Shown here: positions 44,657-56,159 of the stretch, in pieces
How the letters are laid out: each line of letters begins with the position of its first letter
Numbering within the stretch: the first letter of the stretch is position 1
Origin: Austropuccinia psidii
Lineage: Eukaryota; Basidiomycota; Pucciniomycetes; Pucciniales; Sphaerophragmiaceae
Length of the DNA: 64,000 bases
NCBI GenBank assembly: GCA_023105745.1
Contig: JALGQZ010000007.1
Span: 56,525,569-56,589,568, forward strand
Direction: 5' to 3'
Notes under the pieces: model-generated
The model's database searches: none
Told to the model about the DNA's origin: nothing
Seen by the model: the letters and a program-made list of their open reading frames with translations, nothing else
Position numbers and translations under genes: made by a program

Positions 44657-45537
44657 CTGTAAACCACTCTAGAATCAGTAGTCCTAGTAATAGAAACATT
44701 ACCCCCACTCAGACTGAAAATAACATTATCACATCTGAGAGCAACATCAACAGTGACACACTGTGGTTGCAAATGTCCCAATATGCTGAGCAATCTGCAA
44801 AGCAGGCTGCAGAATTTGCAGCTGCCCAAGAGAGGATGAGAAAAACTCAAGCCTCATTGGAGCAGATAGTTAAAAACCTTCAGGAAGGATATGCTCATCT
44901 GAGCAAAGCCTCTGAAGAAACCAACAAGAGACTGAATCAAGTCTCTGAAGAACAACACCATAGCAGCAGGGACAGGGAGTGTCTGAACCAAGACATCAAC
45001 AAATTGTTTGATGCCTACCATAGCTTAAAGCCCCAACCACAAGGCCAAGCTATGGAGAATCCATATCAACCAGATGACATCAAACCAGATGCCATGTTGT
45101 TGAATAAGGCAAGATCTCCATCACAATACCAGGATGGAGATGGCATGTCTTATTCAGAGAAGGAAGCCTTGAAACAGCTTCCTGAGGCCTCAAACTGGCC
45201 CAAATTCTCTGGATCAGGAGAATATGATCATATGGAACTCATAGATTATATTGATGGACTCTTAATTGATGTACCAAGCATACCAGATTACTGGATTACT
45301 GCTAGACTGAATACTGCATTTAAAGGTCGTGCAAGTATATGGTACACTGAAATGAAAGAAATCCATGGCAGAAGAAATTGGCCATGGTGGAAGAGTCAAA
45401 TAATCCAAAAGTACAGTAATGGAACTTGGATATGGCAAAAGACCATGTCATTTGAAAATGACAAATACTCTGTGGACAAAGATCCATATTAGTGGTGTCT
45501 TAGACAGTCTAAAAGACTTAAAGCCATTGATCCTCAA
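44182..45537 (+). pseudogene. gag: Element C gag (capsid) frame with one stop
   Basis: Open from 44182 to TAG 45490-45492, then in frame into pol, so one nonsense codon (where the flanking family reads a sense codon before [11 protein letters not shown]) is the only break. After a Gln/Pro-rich start that overlaps ORF1, a coiled-coil stretch (44760-44960) and a capsid-type region (LPEASNWPKFSGSGEYDHMEL, RRNWPWWKSQIIQKY) follow. The first part (44182-44656) may be only the overlapping frame of ORF1; how ribosomes enter this frame is unknown. Confidence 0.75.
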
Positions 45538-48500
45538 ATGAACATTCAAATGAGGAATCATAAACTTCTGACACAACTGCCAGGAGAACTAGAGCATGCA
45601 GTAAAGTGCAGATGCAACCAAAATTGCACTCTAGATGATATAGCCAATACCTTACAAGACATAAGGAAAAGGACTAATATAGGGAAATTCACCCCATATA
45701 GAAGCAATAGTTTCAAAGAGAAACAACATTTCAGGGTAGAGTTTAAAGACAAACCCAGAGAAAGAGTGGCAGAAGTGGCAAAGAAGAAGAATTCTTGTCA
45801 CAATTGTGGTTCAACAGACCACTATGCCAACAACTGTCCAAAAGCAAAGAAGAAAGTCTATGCTATAGAAAAAGTCCCTGAAGAAGAACCTCCAACAGAG
45901 GATTCTGAATCAGACTCTATGGGAGATGCCATCAGAGAACCATCTGATGATGATCAAGACCCAAGAGAGGAATTTCTAGTGGAATACCAAGAGGAAACCC
46001 CATTGGAAATCCAGGATATACAGTTGGAAGCAGGCATGCCACAGGACACTGCCAACAAGAACTTGTGCAAACACACACAAGATGCACAAACATTCCTGGT
46101 TACACCAACCAAAGGAATGGCATATATACATGGAACAGCCACAAAAATGACTGTATGTATTGACAATGCTCAGCACCCACTGATCATTGACAGTGGAGCA
46201 CACTGCTCCATAGTGGCCAGAAATTATCTGGATAACCACTTCCCAAACTGGGACAAAGAACTCTTGCCCACCAGGGAAAAGAACTTTAAGAGTGCATCTG
46301 GAAAGATGACCTCTATTGGGACAATTATCAAAGAGATAATTATACCCCACAGAAAAGGTAATATCAGACTCAACCCAGAGTTTGTAGTGCTTGAAGATGC
46401 CCACATCCAAGGGTTTTTACTGGGAACAGATTACCAGAGGATGTATGGCATAGATATTTACAATAGTAAAAATAGGCATATTACCATTGGTACTAACAAG
46501 GAAAAGAAATTTTCTCTTGATATATACCAGATATCTTCTCAGGACCCACTGGAAGAACTTCTGAAAGAATTCAGAGAGGGACAGTTTAGCACTACCCTCA
46601 CCAGTAAACAAAAGCTAAGTTTACTGAAGATGCTGAGGAAGAATAGACCAGCATTTGCCATTGGTGAAGAACCATTAGGCAAGATCAAAGGCCATGATAT
46701 AGAACTATATCTGGATGTAGAAAGGCCTTATCCACCCATGTTAAGGAGACCTCCTTACCCAGAAAGTCTGAAGACCAGGAAAGAGATTGAGAAACATATC
46801 AATGAACTCCTGGACATGGATGTCATTAGGAAGATTGGACATAATGAAATAGTGGAAATCACCTGGCATGATGGCAAGTCTAGATTGTGTGGAGACTTCA
46901 GAGCCCTGAACAACTACACAAAAGCAGACAGGTATCCTATACCAAGGATACCTCATGCCTTGGATAAATTGGCCAAAGCCAAATACATAACCAAGATTGA
47001 TTGCATGAAGGGCTTCCACCAAAATGGAGTTGAACCAAACTCCATGAAATTACTCAGAATTATATGCCATATGGGCATATATGAGTACACCAGGATGCCA
47101 TTTGGCATCAAGAATGCACCAGCCCACTTCCAAAGGATGATGGACACCATATTTCAAGAAGAAATAATGGAAGGCTGGATGGTAGTGTATATTGATGATA
47201 TCATTATATACTCAGAGACATGGGAAGACCATGTACAATACATAGACAGAGTGCTAAGTAAATGTACACCCATCAATCTGAAAATTTCACTTAAAAAGTG
47301 TAATTTTGGCCAACAAGAGCTACTAGCTCTAGGACACAAAGTCTCAGGCCTTAGTCTGGCAATTGACCAGAACAAAGTAGCAGCAGTACTGCAACAGCCA
47401 GTACCAAAGAACATCAAAGAAATGCAATCTTTCCTTGGATTTGCTAGCTACTATAGAAACCACATCAAAAACTTTGCCCACATAACTAGTAGTTTATACA
47501 AGTTATGCTCAAAGGATGTAGTTTTTGAAATAACCAAGGAAAGGAGGGATGCATATGAGAGGATCAAATATGAACTCACAAATGCACCTGTGCTCATCTT
47601 GCCTGACTTTGAACTACCATTCAAGTTATATATAGATGCAGCATGCAGCCAAGGCTTGGGAGCAGCCCTTCACCAAAGACAAATTGTGGATGGTGAACCA
47701 AGAGAAGGTGTAATATGTTACATCTCCAGGCAGCTGAAAGATTCAGAAGCCAGGTATGGGGCCACCCAGACAGAATGTCTATGTCTAGTCTGGGCTCTAG
47801 AAAAACTCCATTATTATTTGGAGGGTGCAGTCTTTGAAGTCTACACAGACTGTACAGCCTTGAAGTCTTTACTAAACATGAAGACTACTAATAGACACAT
47901 GCTGAGATGGCAAATAGCCATCCAGGAGTATAGAGGGAACATGACCATCATATACAAGGAAGGTAAAAGCCATACCAATGCAGATGGCCTTAGCAGATGG
48001 CCACTGGACAATGTCAAAAGCAATCCAGCTTATGACCCTGAAGTTGCTGCAAAAATTCCTATCCATTTTATGGAAATAAATAGGAAGAAAAACTTCAGAT
48101 TCTCTGAATGGGCACCAGGTAGTGGTACCTTTGACAGTGGAAACACTGATTCAGAAGGGACAGAAACCCCCATACTGGGAATAAGTTCCTCAGAATTGCA
48201 CAATGAATTTTTCAATGCAGTACTGAAATCTTATGCTAAACACAAACAGTGTAGCATACTACTCCAACTCCTTCAACAAAAATACAGGAGCCCAGAACTG
48301 GAAACCCAGATGGAGGAACCCTGGTTGAGGGCCTATAAGGACAATAAATTCTTCCTTATAGATGGCCTGATTTATCACAGAGAAAAGCACACCAGTGCAC
48401 TCACAGTGATAGACAGAGACCACATCTCTTTAATCCTGCAGGAATGCCATGACTGCCCCTACATGGGACACATGAGTGAGGACAGGACTAAAGAGAGGGT

Positions 48501-49776
48501 AGCAAGCACAGCTTGGTGGCCCAAGTGGGAGCAAGAGTTGAGTGAATACATCAACACTTGTGAAAGATGCCAAAAGGCAAATAGAAAACATGGGAAGAAA
48601 TATGGGTTGCTTCAACACATAGAAGAACCCAAACACCCATGGGAAACCATCAACATGGACTGGGTCACAGGACTTGTCCCAGGAGGCAAAGAAAACTACA
48701 ATGCCTGCCTAATCATAGTTGATAGGTTCAGCAAGAGCATGAGATGTCTACCATGCCATAAAGAGGACACAGCCATGGACACTGCTCTGTTATTTTGGAA
48801 TAACATCATATCCACCTGTGGAGTCCCTAAGATCATAATTAGTGACAGGGACCCAAAATTCACATCTGAATTTTGGACCAATTTATATGACATGCTAGGC
48901 ACCAAGCTTGCTTTTTCCACAGCTTACCATCCACAAACAAATGGCCTAGCTGAGAGGATGATCCAAACAATGGAGGACATCCTCAGGAGTTTCTGTGCCT
49001 ATGGCATGGAATACAAGGACCATGAGGGATATACCCATGATTGGGTCACCCTCTTAACAGCAGTCCAACTGGCTTATAATACAAGCCAGCACTCTACCAC
49101 AGGAAAAACACCTGCACTGGTAGAGAAAGGGTGGAATCCCCTGTTACCTGTGGATCACTTGAAGAAAAATCTTCTGACCATCCACCCCACAGCCAAAGAC
49201 TTCCATGATATGTGGAAGAAAGCCTGTGATACTGCTGCCAAATGCATAGCTGAGGCCAAAGAGTATAATAAGCAAAGGTGGGACAAATCACATATGGAAC
49301 CTGACTTCAAGGAAGGGGACCAGGTGTTAGTGTCTACACTGAACTTTAACAATCTCAAAGGACCCAAGAAAATGAGAGACTCATTTGTAGGGCCCTTCAC
49401 TATCATTAAGTTGATAGGGAAGAATGCAGTAGAGGTCAAGCTCACTGAGGAGTTTTCTAGGAAACACCCAGTCTTTCCAGTAAGCCTGGTCAAACCATAC
49501 TTCCAAACAGAGGAGGATAAATTCCCCTCCAGGAAGAAGAACACCACTCCACCAGAAATAGTGGAAGTAGAAGACTCTCCTGGACCTGTGAGTAAAATCA
49601 TCAGGGCCAGAAAAATCAGACTTAATGGGAAGGATCAGAGACAATATCTAGTCAGATTCAAGAACCAGACAGCTGACAAAGACAAATCGTTGGCAGAGGA
49701 TGCCATACCAGATGGGAACCTTCATTTAAGGAGATTCAGAGCCTCTAGGAGGACTGAACAGTCTCATCAATTATGA
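45493..49776 (+). CDS. pol: Element C gag C-terminus and pol (nucleocapsid to chromodomain)
   Basis: One open frame; residues counted from ATG 45538 (1412 aa). Zinc knuckle [14 protein letters not shown] (45796-45837), protease IIDSGAHCS (Asp ~218), RT with [13 protein letters not shown] and intact YIDD (47188-47199, Asp 553/554), RNase H ([13 protein letters not shown], ~698; NADGLSRW), integrase zinc finger (CHDCPYMGH...CERC, ~970-1012), core DMDWVTG-type Asp, SDRDPKF and LAERMIQ Glu (~1040-1140), and a chromo-like end (~1340-1400). Versus A and B, six residues are missing in the RT fingers (VEI-TWHDG near 46860), and the chromodomain Trp codon is TCG Ser (49687-49689). All enzyme active sites look intact. 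Confidence 0.93.
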   Translation, partial: WCLRQSKRLKAIDPQMNIQMRNHKLLTQLPGELEHAVKCRCNQNCTLDDIANTLQDIRKRTNIGKFTPYRSNSFKEKQHFRVEFKDKPRERVAEVAKKKNSCHNCGSTDHYANNCPKAKKKVYAIEKVPEEEPPTEDSESDSMGDAIREPSDDDQDPREEFLVEYQEETPLEIQDIQLEAGMPQDTANKNLCKHTQDAQTFLVTPTKGMAYIHGTATKMTVCIDNAQHPLIIDSGAHCSIVARNYLDNHFPNWDKELLPTREKNFKSASGKMTSIGTIIKEIIIPHRKGNIRLNPEFVVLEDAHIQGFLLGTDYQRMYGIDIYNSKNRHITIGTNKEKKFSLDIYQISSQDPLEELLKEFREGQFSTTLTSKQKLSLLKMLRKNRPAFAIGEEPLGKIKGHDIELYLDVERPYPPMLRRPPYPESLKTRKEIEKHINELLDMDVIRKIGHNEIVEITWHDGKSRLCGDFRALNNYTKADRYPIPRIPHALDKLAKAKYITKIDCMKGFHQNGVEPNSMKLLRIICHMGIYEYTRMPFGIKNAPAHFQRMMDTIFQEEIMEGWMVVYIDDIIIYSETWEDHVQYIDRVLSKCTPINLKISLKKCNFGQQELLALGHKVSGLSLAIDQNKVAAVLQQPVPKNIKEMQSFLGFASYYRNHIKNFAHITSSLYKLCSKDVVFEITKERRDAYERIKYELTNAPVLILPDFELPFKLYIDAACSQGLGAALHQRQIVDGEPREGVICYISRQLKDSEARYGATQTECLCLVWALEKLHYYLEGAVFEVYTDCTALKSLLNMKTTNRHMLRWQIAIQEYRGNMTIIYKEGKSHTNADGLSRWPLDNVKSNPAYDPEVAAKIPIHFMEINRKKNFRFSEWAPGSGTFDSGNTDSEGTETPILGISSSELHNEFFNAVLKSYAKHKQCSILLQLLQQKYRSPELETQMEEPWLRAYKDNKFFLIDGLIYHREKHTSALTVIDRDHISLILQECHDCPYMGHMSEDRTKERVASTAWWPKWEQELSEYINTCERCQKANRKHGKKYGLLQHIEEPKHPWETINMDWVTGLVPGGKENYNACLIIVDRFSKSMRCLPCHKEDTAMDTALLFWNNIISTCGVPKIIISDRDPKFTSEFWTNLYDMLGTKLAFSTAYHPQTNGLAERMIQTMEDILRSFCAYGMEYKDHEGYTHDWVTLLTAVQLAYNTSQHSTTGKTPALVEKGWNPLLPVDHLKKNLLTIHPTAKDFHDMWKKACDTAAKCIAEAKEYNKQRWDKSHMEPDFKEGDQVLVSTLNFNNLKGPKKMRDSFVGPFTIIKLIGKNAVEVKLTEEFSRKHPVFPVSLVKPYFQTEEDKFPSRKKNTTPPEIVEVEDSPGPVSKIIRARKIRLNGKDQRQYLVRFKNQTADKDKSLAEDAIPDGNLHLRRFRASRRTEQSHQL

Positions 49777-49785
49777 GCCTTTTTT

Positions 49786-49797
49786 AGAGGGAGGGTA
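49786..49797 (+). other. Polypurine tract of element C
   Basis: AGAGGGAGGGTA immediately before the 3' LTR; primer for plus-strand DNA synthesis. Confidence 0.8.
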
Positions 49798-51212
49798 TGT
49801 CAGCCTGTGACTCAAAACCGGAGCACAAGCATGACAGCCAAAATACCATAAACCAATGGTATAGCCAAAATACCACCAAAACATGGAGCTGAGCCAAATT
49901 AGCTCAAAAGGTATCAAAAGAAAGAGGAAACTCACCTCTTCCTGAAAATATAAGTCCCATCACCATAGGACAAGAAATAACAAAGTTATTGCTGAGCATA
50001 AACCTTAATTTTCACCTCTCATCTAAAATCTAGAAGGAGAGGCTTAACCCCATCAAATGGGTACTCAAAATGAAGCTCTAGGCCAGGGCTATCCAATGGT
50101 ACCAGCCAAACTGAGCTAGCACCAGTATTACTTGAGTTATGGTCAAATTCAGACCAAATAAGGGTGAACAAAACATTCACCTCTCATCTAACTTTTACAG
50201 TTTTAGTGTGAGATACCTGAAGTGGGGTCTTTTTGGAAAGAGCACAATCAGGGCTATCTGAAGGTGCCATCCATTTCCTCATAACTCAACTACAACAGAA
50301 GTTATTGGCCAAACAAGCTTAATACAGCTTTTGACCAGACCACGCCAATGTACAAAAATACTTGTACATGGGATAGCTTTGTCATATTTAATGATAACCA
50401 TGTCAAGTTGGGTATCATTGTGTAGAGCTCATACAGAGCTATTCAATGAACCAACTTTGAGCTTGGTATCTCAAAAACTGACAGAGTTATGACCATTTTA
50501 AGGTCAAAATCCCACCTGCTGTCAGATACAGCCTTACCATGGGATAATATCCCATAACCATGAATATGAGGTGTCAAATAGACAAAGAAGCATGTTTTTA
50601 CTTCAATACCTCATATTTCAGTCAATACTGGGGTCCCATACAGTTTCTGTACAGCATTCTACGTGTCATACACGTCAGAATCAGGCTGTGAGGTCCCCAG
50701 ATGAAAATTTTCACCCTGTATTGGTGAAAACTGCCCAGATGTGGTTTCAAAACCACATCTGAGCCCAATACAGGGTATACAGGCTGTTTGCAAACCACAA
50801 GCCTGTCATAGAGAGTGAAAAATCTTCACTTCCTCTACGTGGAAAGGTCTAGCAGCCTTTCCACCTCAATTTCAGGATAAAAGGAGGGCTTTTCACAGCC
50901 AAAAGCCTTTCCTCATCCTGCTCTTGAATAACCTACGTAGTAAAATGTCAAAAACAGTTTTACTCTTGGTTAAATAATCAGGTATAATTATAATCTTTAA
51001 TTATTGTAGACTTTATTATTGTAATCCAACAGATAAAGCCTGCACCCAGGGTTCTCAATAGCGCTCACCACCACTATTTCCCAATAGTAGAACCCTTTCA
51101 TCTTATTATAAGCCCTTATAAATCTTTTTTTAAATCATTTTCTGTCGTGTCACATACACAGTTAAAGTTGTAATTAGCCTAATTATACCTTTATCATAGT
51201 ATCATCCTGACA
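49798..51212 (+). repeat. 3' LTR of element C
   Basis: 1415 bp, nearly identical to the 5' LTR; hairpin copy at 50714-50775. Followed by the target duplication GTGAT. Confidence 0.95.
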
Positions 51213-51927
51213 GTGATGATGATGATGTTTTGCTTGATAAGGTAAGTTAAGGTCTCTTACTTTTTTTACCTGAGATAATTGAAGCTCATTTGCTTTTCAA
51301 AGGATAATAATCGCTTGGATTCACCTCACAATCTGGTTCCTTTGCTTCATAATGATGATAACTTGGTTCCAGTGGAAAACCTTCAAGATGATTCGGTAAG
51401 TACATTTGAGAGTGATATTTATTCACTCTAATATTGATTATTTCTCCTTTGACCAGCAAAGTAAATCCATAACGCATTCAACACAAAAGCATAATCAAGC
51501 CATTACACCCAACTTGAATGACAAGAGTGGTTCTAGGAAAAGGTTGCTGGATATGTTTGCGCCTACTTATGCAAATTTACTTGAATCACGGAACAAAGGT
51601 ATGACTTGCAATTATGGTTACGATGATGAATCTTACTGACAAAATTCATGCTTATTAGCCTGTTAAATCAGTGATAATGCACGTTTGGAGTGGGACAGGG
51701 AGAGGTGGAATGAAGAGAAAGTGTGCAATATGGAAAAACAACGGTTTGAAGAAGTTGATTTACAAAAACAAATGGAGTTTGACAAGAAGCAAAATGCAAA
51801 GAAACATGAATTTGAAAAAAAAAGTGGAATAGGGAATGTGAAATTAAGGAAAAGCAATGCCAGATGGATCTCACTATTGCGGCATTGTCATCAAGCAGGC
51901 CAATTATGGAGCTGGAATGAATACTGA

Positions 51928-52439
51928 CATTGATCAATAAAAAATAAAATATTACATATATGTCATGTGATCATTTGATACATGGTGAATTGTCATATAC
52001 AATTGATGTTTATTGGGAACTTATCTTATGTTTTTGAATTGGATTGCAATTTATTTCACAATTGAAAATTTGGGCAAGCTTGGCATCATAATGTTATGTG
52101 CCAAATATCCATGACTGTGTTTGAACCCATTGAATTCGAAGGAGTGCTTGCAATTTTAATTTTGTGGTGAATTTATGCCAAATAAGGGTGGTCTGTGCCT
52201 TGTCTCTGTTTCCGTTATTTGGATCATTTCCTGTAAGTTGGATTTAATTGAATGTTCCATTTGCGTGCTTATTCTTGATTTTTTGATGATTTTGGTATGT
52301 CATATTTTCTTTTTTTGTTGATTTCTTTGATCATATTCTCATTATCCATTTTGAGTGTCTAATTTATTTTTCTTTTTGATGTGTTTGCCAATTTGACATT
52401 TGGTGTTTGGGTTGGAGCTTTGGTTTGAATGGTCTCACT
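51928..52439. other. Non-coding spacer inside H2
   Basis: Counterpart of 38721-39205 in H1; no gene seen. Confidence 0.5.
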
Positions 52440-52970
52440 TTATTATGATTGCTTTGTTTTCCTTTGGGTTGTTTCTTGTTTTTTTGAGTTGGTTGAATTT
52501 TCTTTAAATTTTTTCAATTTAATTTCATTTTTATTTCTTTTGCTTTTTTGTTTTTTTGGGGTGGGTTGATTTTTCTTTAATTGTTTTAAATTTCATGTTA
52601 TTTTCATTTCTTTGAGTTGTTTCTTTTTGTTTTGGGTTGGTTCAATTTTCTTTAATTTTTTTTCATTTCTTTCGCTTTTTTCTTTTTTTGTGGGTTTGGT
52701 TGAATTTTCCGTGATTTTTTTAAATTTAATGTGATTTTTGTTCCTTTGGGTTGGTTCAATTTTCTTTAAGGTTTTTCCATTTCTTTTGCTTTTGTCTTTT
52801 TTTGGGGGTGGGTTGAATTTTCTGTGATTTTTTTCAAATTTCCGGTTATTTTTATTTCTTTTGGTTGGTTCAATTTCCTTTTAATTTTTTTATTTTCTTC
52901 GCTTTCCTCTCTTTTGTTGGGGTGGGTTGAGTTGTCTTTAATTTTTTCTTAATTTCATTTTATTTTTACA
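52440..52970. repeat. Degenerate ~60-bp minisatellite in H2
   Basis: Pyrimidine-rich plus strand with recurring GGGTTGGTT(C/G)AATTTTC and ATTTCTTTTG blocks, about seven units, longer than in H1. The differing unit number probably accounts for part of the length difference between copies. Confidence 0.7.
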
Positions 52971-53034
52971 CTAACAACCATCCTTCTTTTTTTTAATTTG
53001 GATCATTATTGATAGTAATCGAAAAAAGGATGAT

Positions 53035-53733
53035 ATGGATGCAAAAGGATTACACAGCCTGAATTTGGGCTTGTTACTTGATGATAGCTTAGAAGAAGCA
53101 AACGGTGAATTCAAGTGGCTGAAAAAGGCAAAAGGTACTTTGAAGAACAAAGCTGAGCATTCTAAAGACAGATGGAAAAGTGATGAAGAGGAACGTGCTG
53201 CTACAAGAAGGCATTGGGAGGAAATGACCAGTAAAAGCCAAGATGTTGACAAACCTGATTCGCCGGAAGACAGTTCATTTGTGCATTTCTTCACCCAGTT
53301 CTTTTCCTGTCTTCAAGTTGTTTGGCTTTTTGACTTGACTCGCTTTTCAATCATTCCAGTTTCTCCCGAGTACATTATCTATGCTAAGGGAGGACAAACA
53401 GCATACAATTGCCCAACTCCATTGATAGCCCACTTTCTTTGTCGATCTTCCTCCAAAGCTTCTGTCAAGAGATGTGGGTCTATTGCTGATGCTGTCGCCC
53501 CAAACTCATATCCAGGTAGTGATCCTAATTCAGGACTTGCTCCATGCCCCTCCTTGTTGCATTCTTTGGTGGGGGCCTTCATTTCTTGTGCCGCTTCTCT
53601 TGCTGAGGCGATGGCACAACTTGTAGGAGGTGGTAGTAACCCGAGTGCTGTTAGTACTAACAATCAACCCAATGGTCGTAGTCAAACTCCAACAATTTCA
53701 GATTTTTCATCCCCAATTTTTTCAAAATTTTAA
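53035..53733 (+). CDS. Conserved 232-aa transposon cargo ORF, unknown function (H2 copy)
   Basis: Same length and start as the H1 copy, no stop. Visible differences are RWK for RWQ, DSPED for DLPED, and WLFDL for WPFEL. ATG at 53035. Family not recognised; preservation in both copies, next to broken neighbours, is the main argument that it is a real gene. Confidence 0.6.
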   Translation: MDAKGLHSLNLGLLLDDSLEEANGEFKWLKKAKGTLKNKAEHSKDRWKSDEEERAATRRHWEEMTSKSQDVDKPDSPEDSSFVHFFTQFFSCLQVVWLFDLTRFSIIPVSPEYIIYAKGGQTAYNCPTPLIAHFLCRSSSKASVKRCGSIADAVAPNSYPGSDPNSGLAPCPSLLHSLVGAFISCAASLAEAMAQLVGGGSNPSAVSTNNQPNGRSQTPTISDFSSPIFSKF

Positions 53734-53737
53734 AAAT

Positions 53738-54147
53738 GGAAATTTTCAAAAAAAAAATCTACTCAAATCTTCCTCATTGCCGTTGCCATCATCACCGTCT
53801 TCGTCCTTACTGATATCTCCTGCCAGTCTAATCAATAATCTCTCACAAGATCAAAATGATTTCTTGAATCAATTCAATCATTTGTATAATCATCATTGTC
53901 ATTTAATTGATCAAAATTGCTCTAGAAATCACAATCAATCTCCTAATTTGATCTTTAATCAATTCTTAAATCCTTCCATATTGATCTCAGTAGCTTGGAA
54001 GTATGTTCAATTGGTGATCTTAATCCTTGTCTTTTATTTATTCAGCTTTTTTGATCCTCTTCTGGTCATCTTGATCCAAGAAAATTGAATTGTAAAAGAA
54101 AACTTATCAATAGAACTCAATCAAAGTATGTCCTTTGTTTTTCGCTG
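53738..54147 (+). pseudogene. Ser/Asn-rich ORF with hydrophobic segment (H2 copy, frame altered)
   Basis: Counterpart of 37118-37528. A 10-base A-run after the ATG (8 in H1) shifts the frame; the body is instead in frame with an open stretch from 53630 that overlaps the end of the 232-aa ORF. A TGA after LIQEN (54086-54088) also shortens it. Confidence 0.35.
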
Positions 54148-54334
54148 AAAAATCGAGTAAATACTTAAATCATTTCATCTTTTTAATCAAGGCTTCAATC
54201 AGCTACCTAAAAAAAAGTTCATCAAATTCTCATCTTTAATCAACTCATCACAACCTTAGATAAACTTCAATCTAAAATTAATAGCTTTCAATCTCACAGC
54301 TCAAAATTTCATAGTTATCTAATCTAATGTCATC

Positions 54335-54547
54335 ACTACAAACTCAACAGATCATCTATCTAGCCAATCTTTGGTGAACTTACAAGATGCCTTTGTCCAA
54401 ATCATAACTGGTTCAAATCCAATTCCTGATGACCATCATCTCAATATTGGTTCAATCCTCTCATGTTATGCCTTTACAGCCGCAGGCAATGATTACCGTT
54501 GTTCTAAGGGCATAATTATACATCTTTGCAAAGATAATTCATGCTGA
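54335..54547 (+). pseudogene. Truncated copy of the 112-codon ORF in H2
   Basis: Matches the 3' two thirds of 36570-36908 (LSSQSLVNLQD...SILSCYAFTAAG), but ~149 bp at the 5' side, present in H1 as about 36794-36942, are deleted. A short repeat (ATTAG) sits at the junction. Confidence 0.45.
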
Positions 54548-54721
54548 TGATATGTTTTGATTTTTTATGATTTTATTCTTACATCATCATGCTGACTTCC
54601 TGATGTGTTTCCTTTATTAACCTTATATTCAAATAATTGCCCAAAATGATCATACTGATCATTTTTTGTATATTGTTTTGTACTGGTTTGCATTTCTGAA
54701 AATTATCAGCCTTTTTTTGCA

Positions 54722-55934
54722 ATGCCATTCCCATTCCGCCCCCTTCCATCATCTTTAAAATTTAAAAAAAGTACTCCCACTCCCTATCACTCTTCAAATT
54801 CTTCTTATGATTTCATGGTTAGGACCAAACCAGTGTCAGTACATCATCAGATTGATTTCAATGATGATGCAACTATTGTTCCTCCTCTTGATTTCATGGT
54901 TAGGACTAAACCAAAGATAGAACATCATGAGTATTATAATAACCCAACCAATCATAACAGGAAACTCACCTGAAGCCAAAGACAACATATTCATGATTCA
55001 AAACAAATCATGTCGCAGCTTGGATATTCAACCTCAGCACATAAGAAGTTTTCCACCATTTCAATTGAAAAGAAAGCAGCCAATTCCTCATGGTTAAGAC
55101 TTCCATCAATCAATACTTTACCCCACCCTTATGTAATCATTGATAAAACACAAAAGGCATATCTACCTGTCTGCATTTATGAAATCACCCCTTTTGATGT
55201 TTCCTCAGGCCACTCTCAAATACTCAAAGACCTTATCATTACATTCTTGTCCTTATCCCAAAATCGCCAAGAAATTAAAAGAAATAAACAACTCCTAGGT
55301 AGAATTATGAAAGTTATTGGCTTTCTTCCTGGATCTGATGCTGGCAAATCCGCAGGTGAGTGAATTTTTAACTTATAACTTGAATAATTACTAATTATGA
55401 TCAAACTTATGAGGTGTTTACTCCAGAAAGGCTGGTTTATCTCATCATCAAATTGAATTGGATAATATGCAATGGACCAAACTTCAAAAGTATGACGAAT
55501 TCATTTACTCCAGAATCTCTCATTTTTCACAATTATTTGCACAAGAAAATTAGTCTTTAATGGAAGGAGCCAAATTACCTACTTTCAGTCAACTTGAATG
55601 GATTTGTGCCAATCCAAAGGATGAATTAAAATCTTTTTCCAATTTCATTGTCACTCAAGATGGGCTTTTCAATAAGCCACACCAAGATTCAAATGACCTC
55701 AATTCCTGGACTTATGGTATTTTCTCTTATGTATCTAAAAAAGATTTCCGTCCACTTCCAACTGTCTTCACCCCCTCTGGACATGGCTTGCACTTCCCTG
55801 AATTGAAAATGGCAATCAATGTTTCAAAAATACCTGGCATCATGGAAATTCTTTGGAAGACATCAACAATGGTTCATAATACAAAAAAACCACCTCAAGA
55901 AATGATCAATCATGATGAAATAACCCATTTTTGA
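54722..55934 (+). pseudogene. TET/JBP-like 2OG-Fe(II) dioxygenase of H2
   Basis: Exon 1 54722-55355, intron 55356-55413 (58 nt, GTGAGT...GAG), exon 2 from 55414. HxD ligands: HQD, His 55680-55682, Asp 55686-55688; distal His in TMVHN. Two MVRTKP motifs in the N-terminus, open here where H1 has a stop. Private TGA near 54971-54973 (CGA Arg in H1); shared TAG 55551-55553 and TGA 55932-55934. After the last TGA the frame continues CSLQINHK. Fold assignment is from motifs, not from a search. Confidence 0.6.
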
Positions 55935-56159
55935 TGTTCTCTTCAAATAAACCATAAATTATCTAATGTAGGTGACAAATTCTTCAAACTGACACCTACC
56001 ACAATTAATTCAAGAGTCAATGGTTACAGTGAAAGAAATATGCAGGACCAAAAAAGAATTAAAAAATATTAATTGTAAATAGTTTTATTTTATGAATAAC
56101 ATCTCCACTCCATTGTATGCCATTCAATTAAGTACATAAATGAATGGTCCTTATGAAAT

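Larger units (their letters stand above)
41584..51212 (+). mobile_element. Complete young Ty3/gypsy chromovirus element C
   Basis: 9629 bp, LTRs at both ends (TGTCAG...CTGACA) and perfect target duplication GTGAT (41579-41583, 51213-51217). By eye the LTRs differ at about 16 of ~1415 positions plus one 16-bp tandem duplication in the left LTR. Contains primer-binding site, spliced ORF1, and a gag-pol frame with a single stop. Youngest element in the window and nested in H2. Confidence 0.96.
41083..51927 (+). pseudogene. Myb/SANT-like gene of H2, split by element C
   Basis: Same protein as in H1, from ATG 41083. A TGA replaces an Arg codon after IQDRW (near 41362), and element C is inserted after codon GAT of SPNGD at 41583. 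The rest resumes at 51213 with an intact donor (GATAAG|GTAAGT near 51239), exons near 51303-51400 and 51457-51599, and a coiled-coil end 51685-51927. Doubly disrupted. Confidence 0.75.

Noticed and set aside
45954..46410. Long minus-strand ORFs across element C gag-pol (also 49155-49601)
   Set aside because: Shadows of the strongly coding plus strand; no domain.
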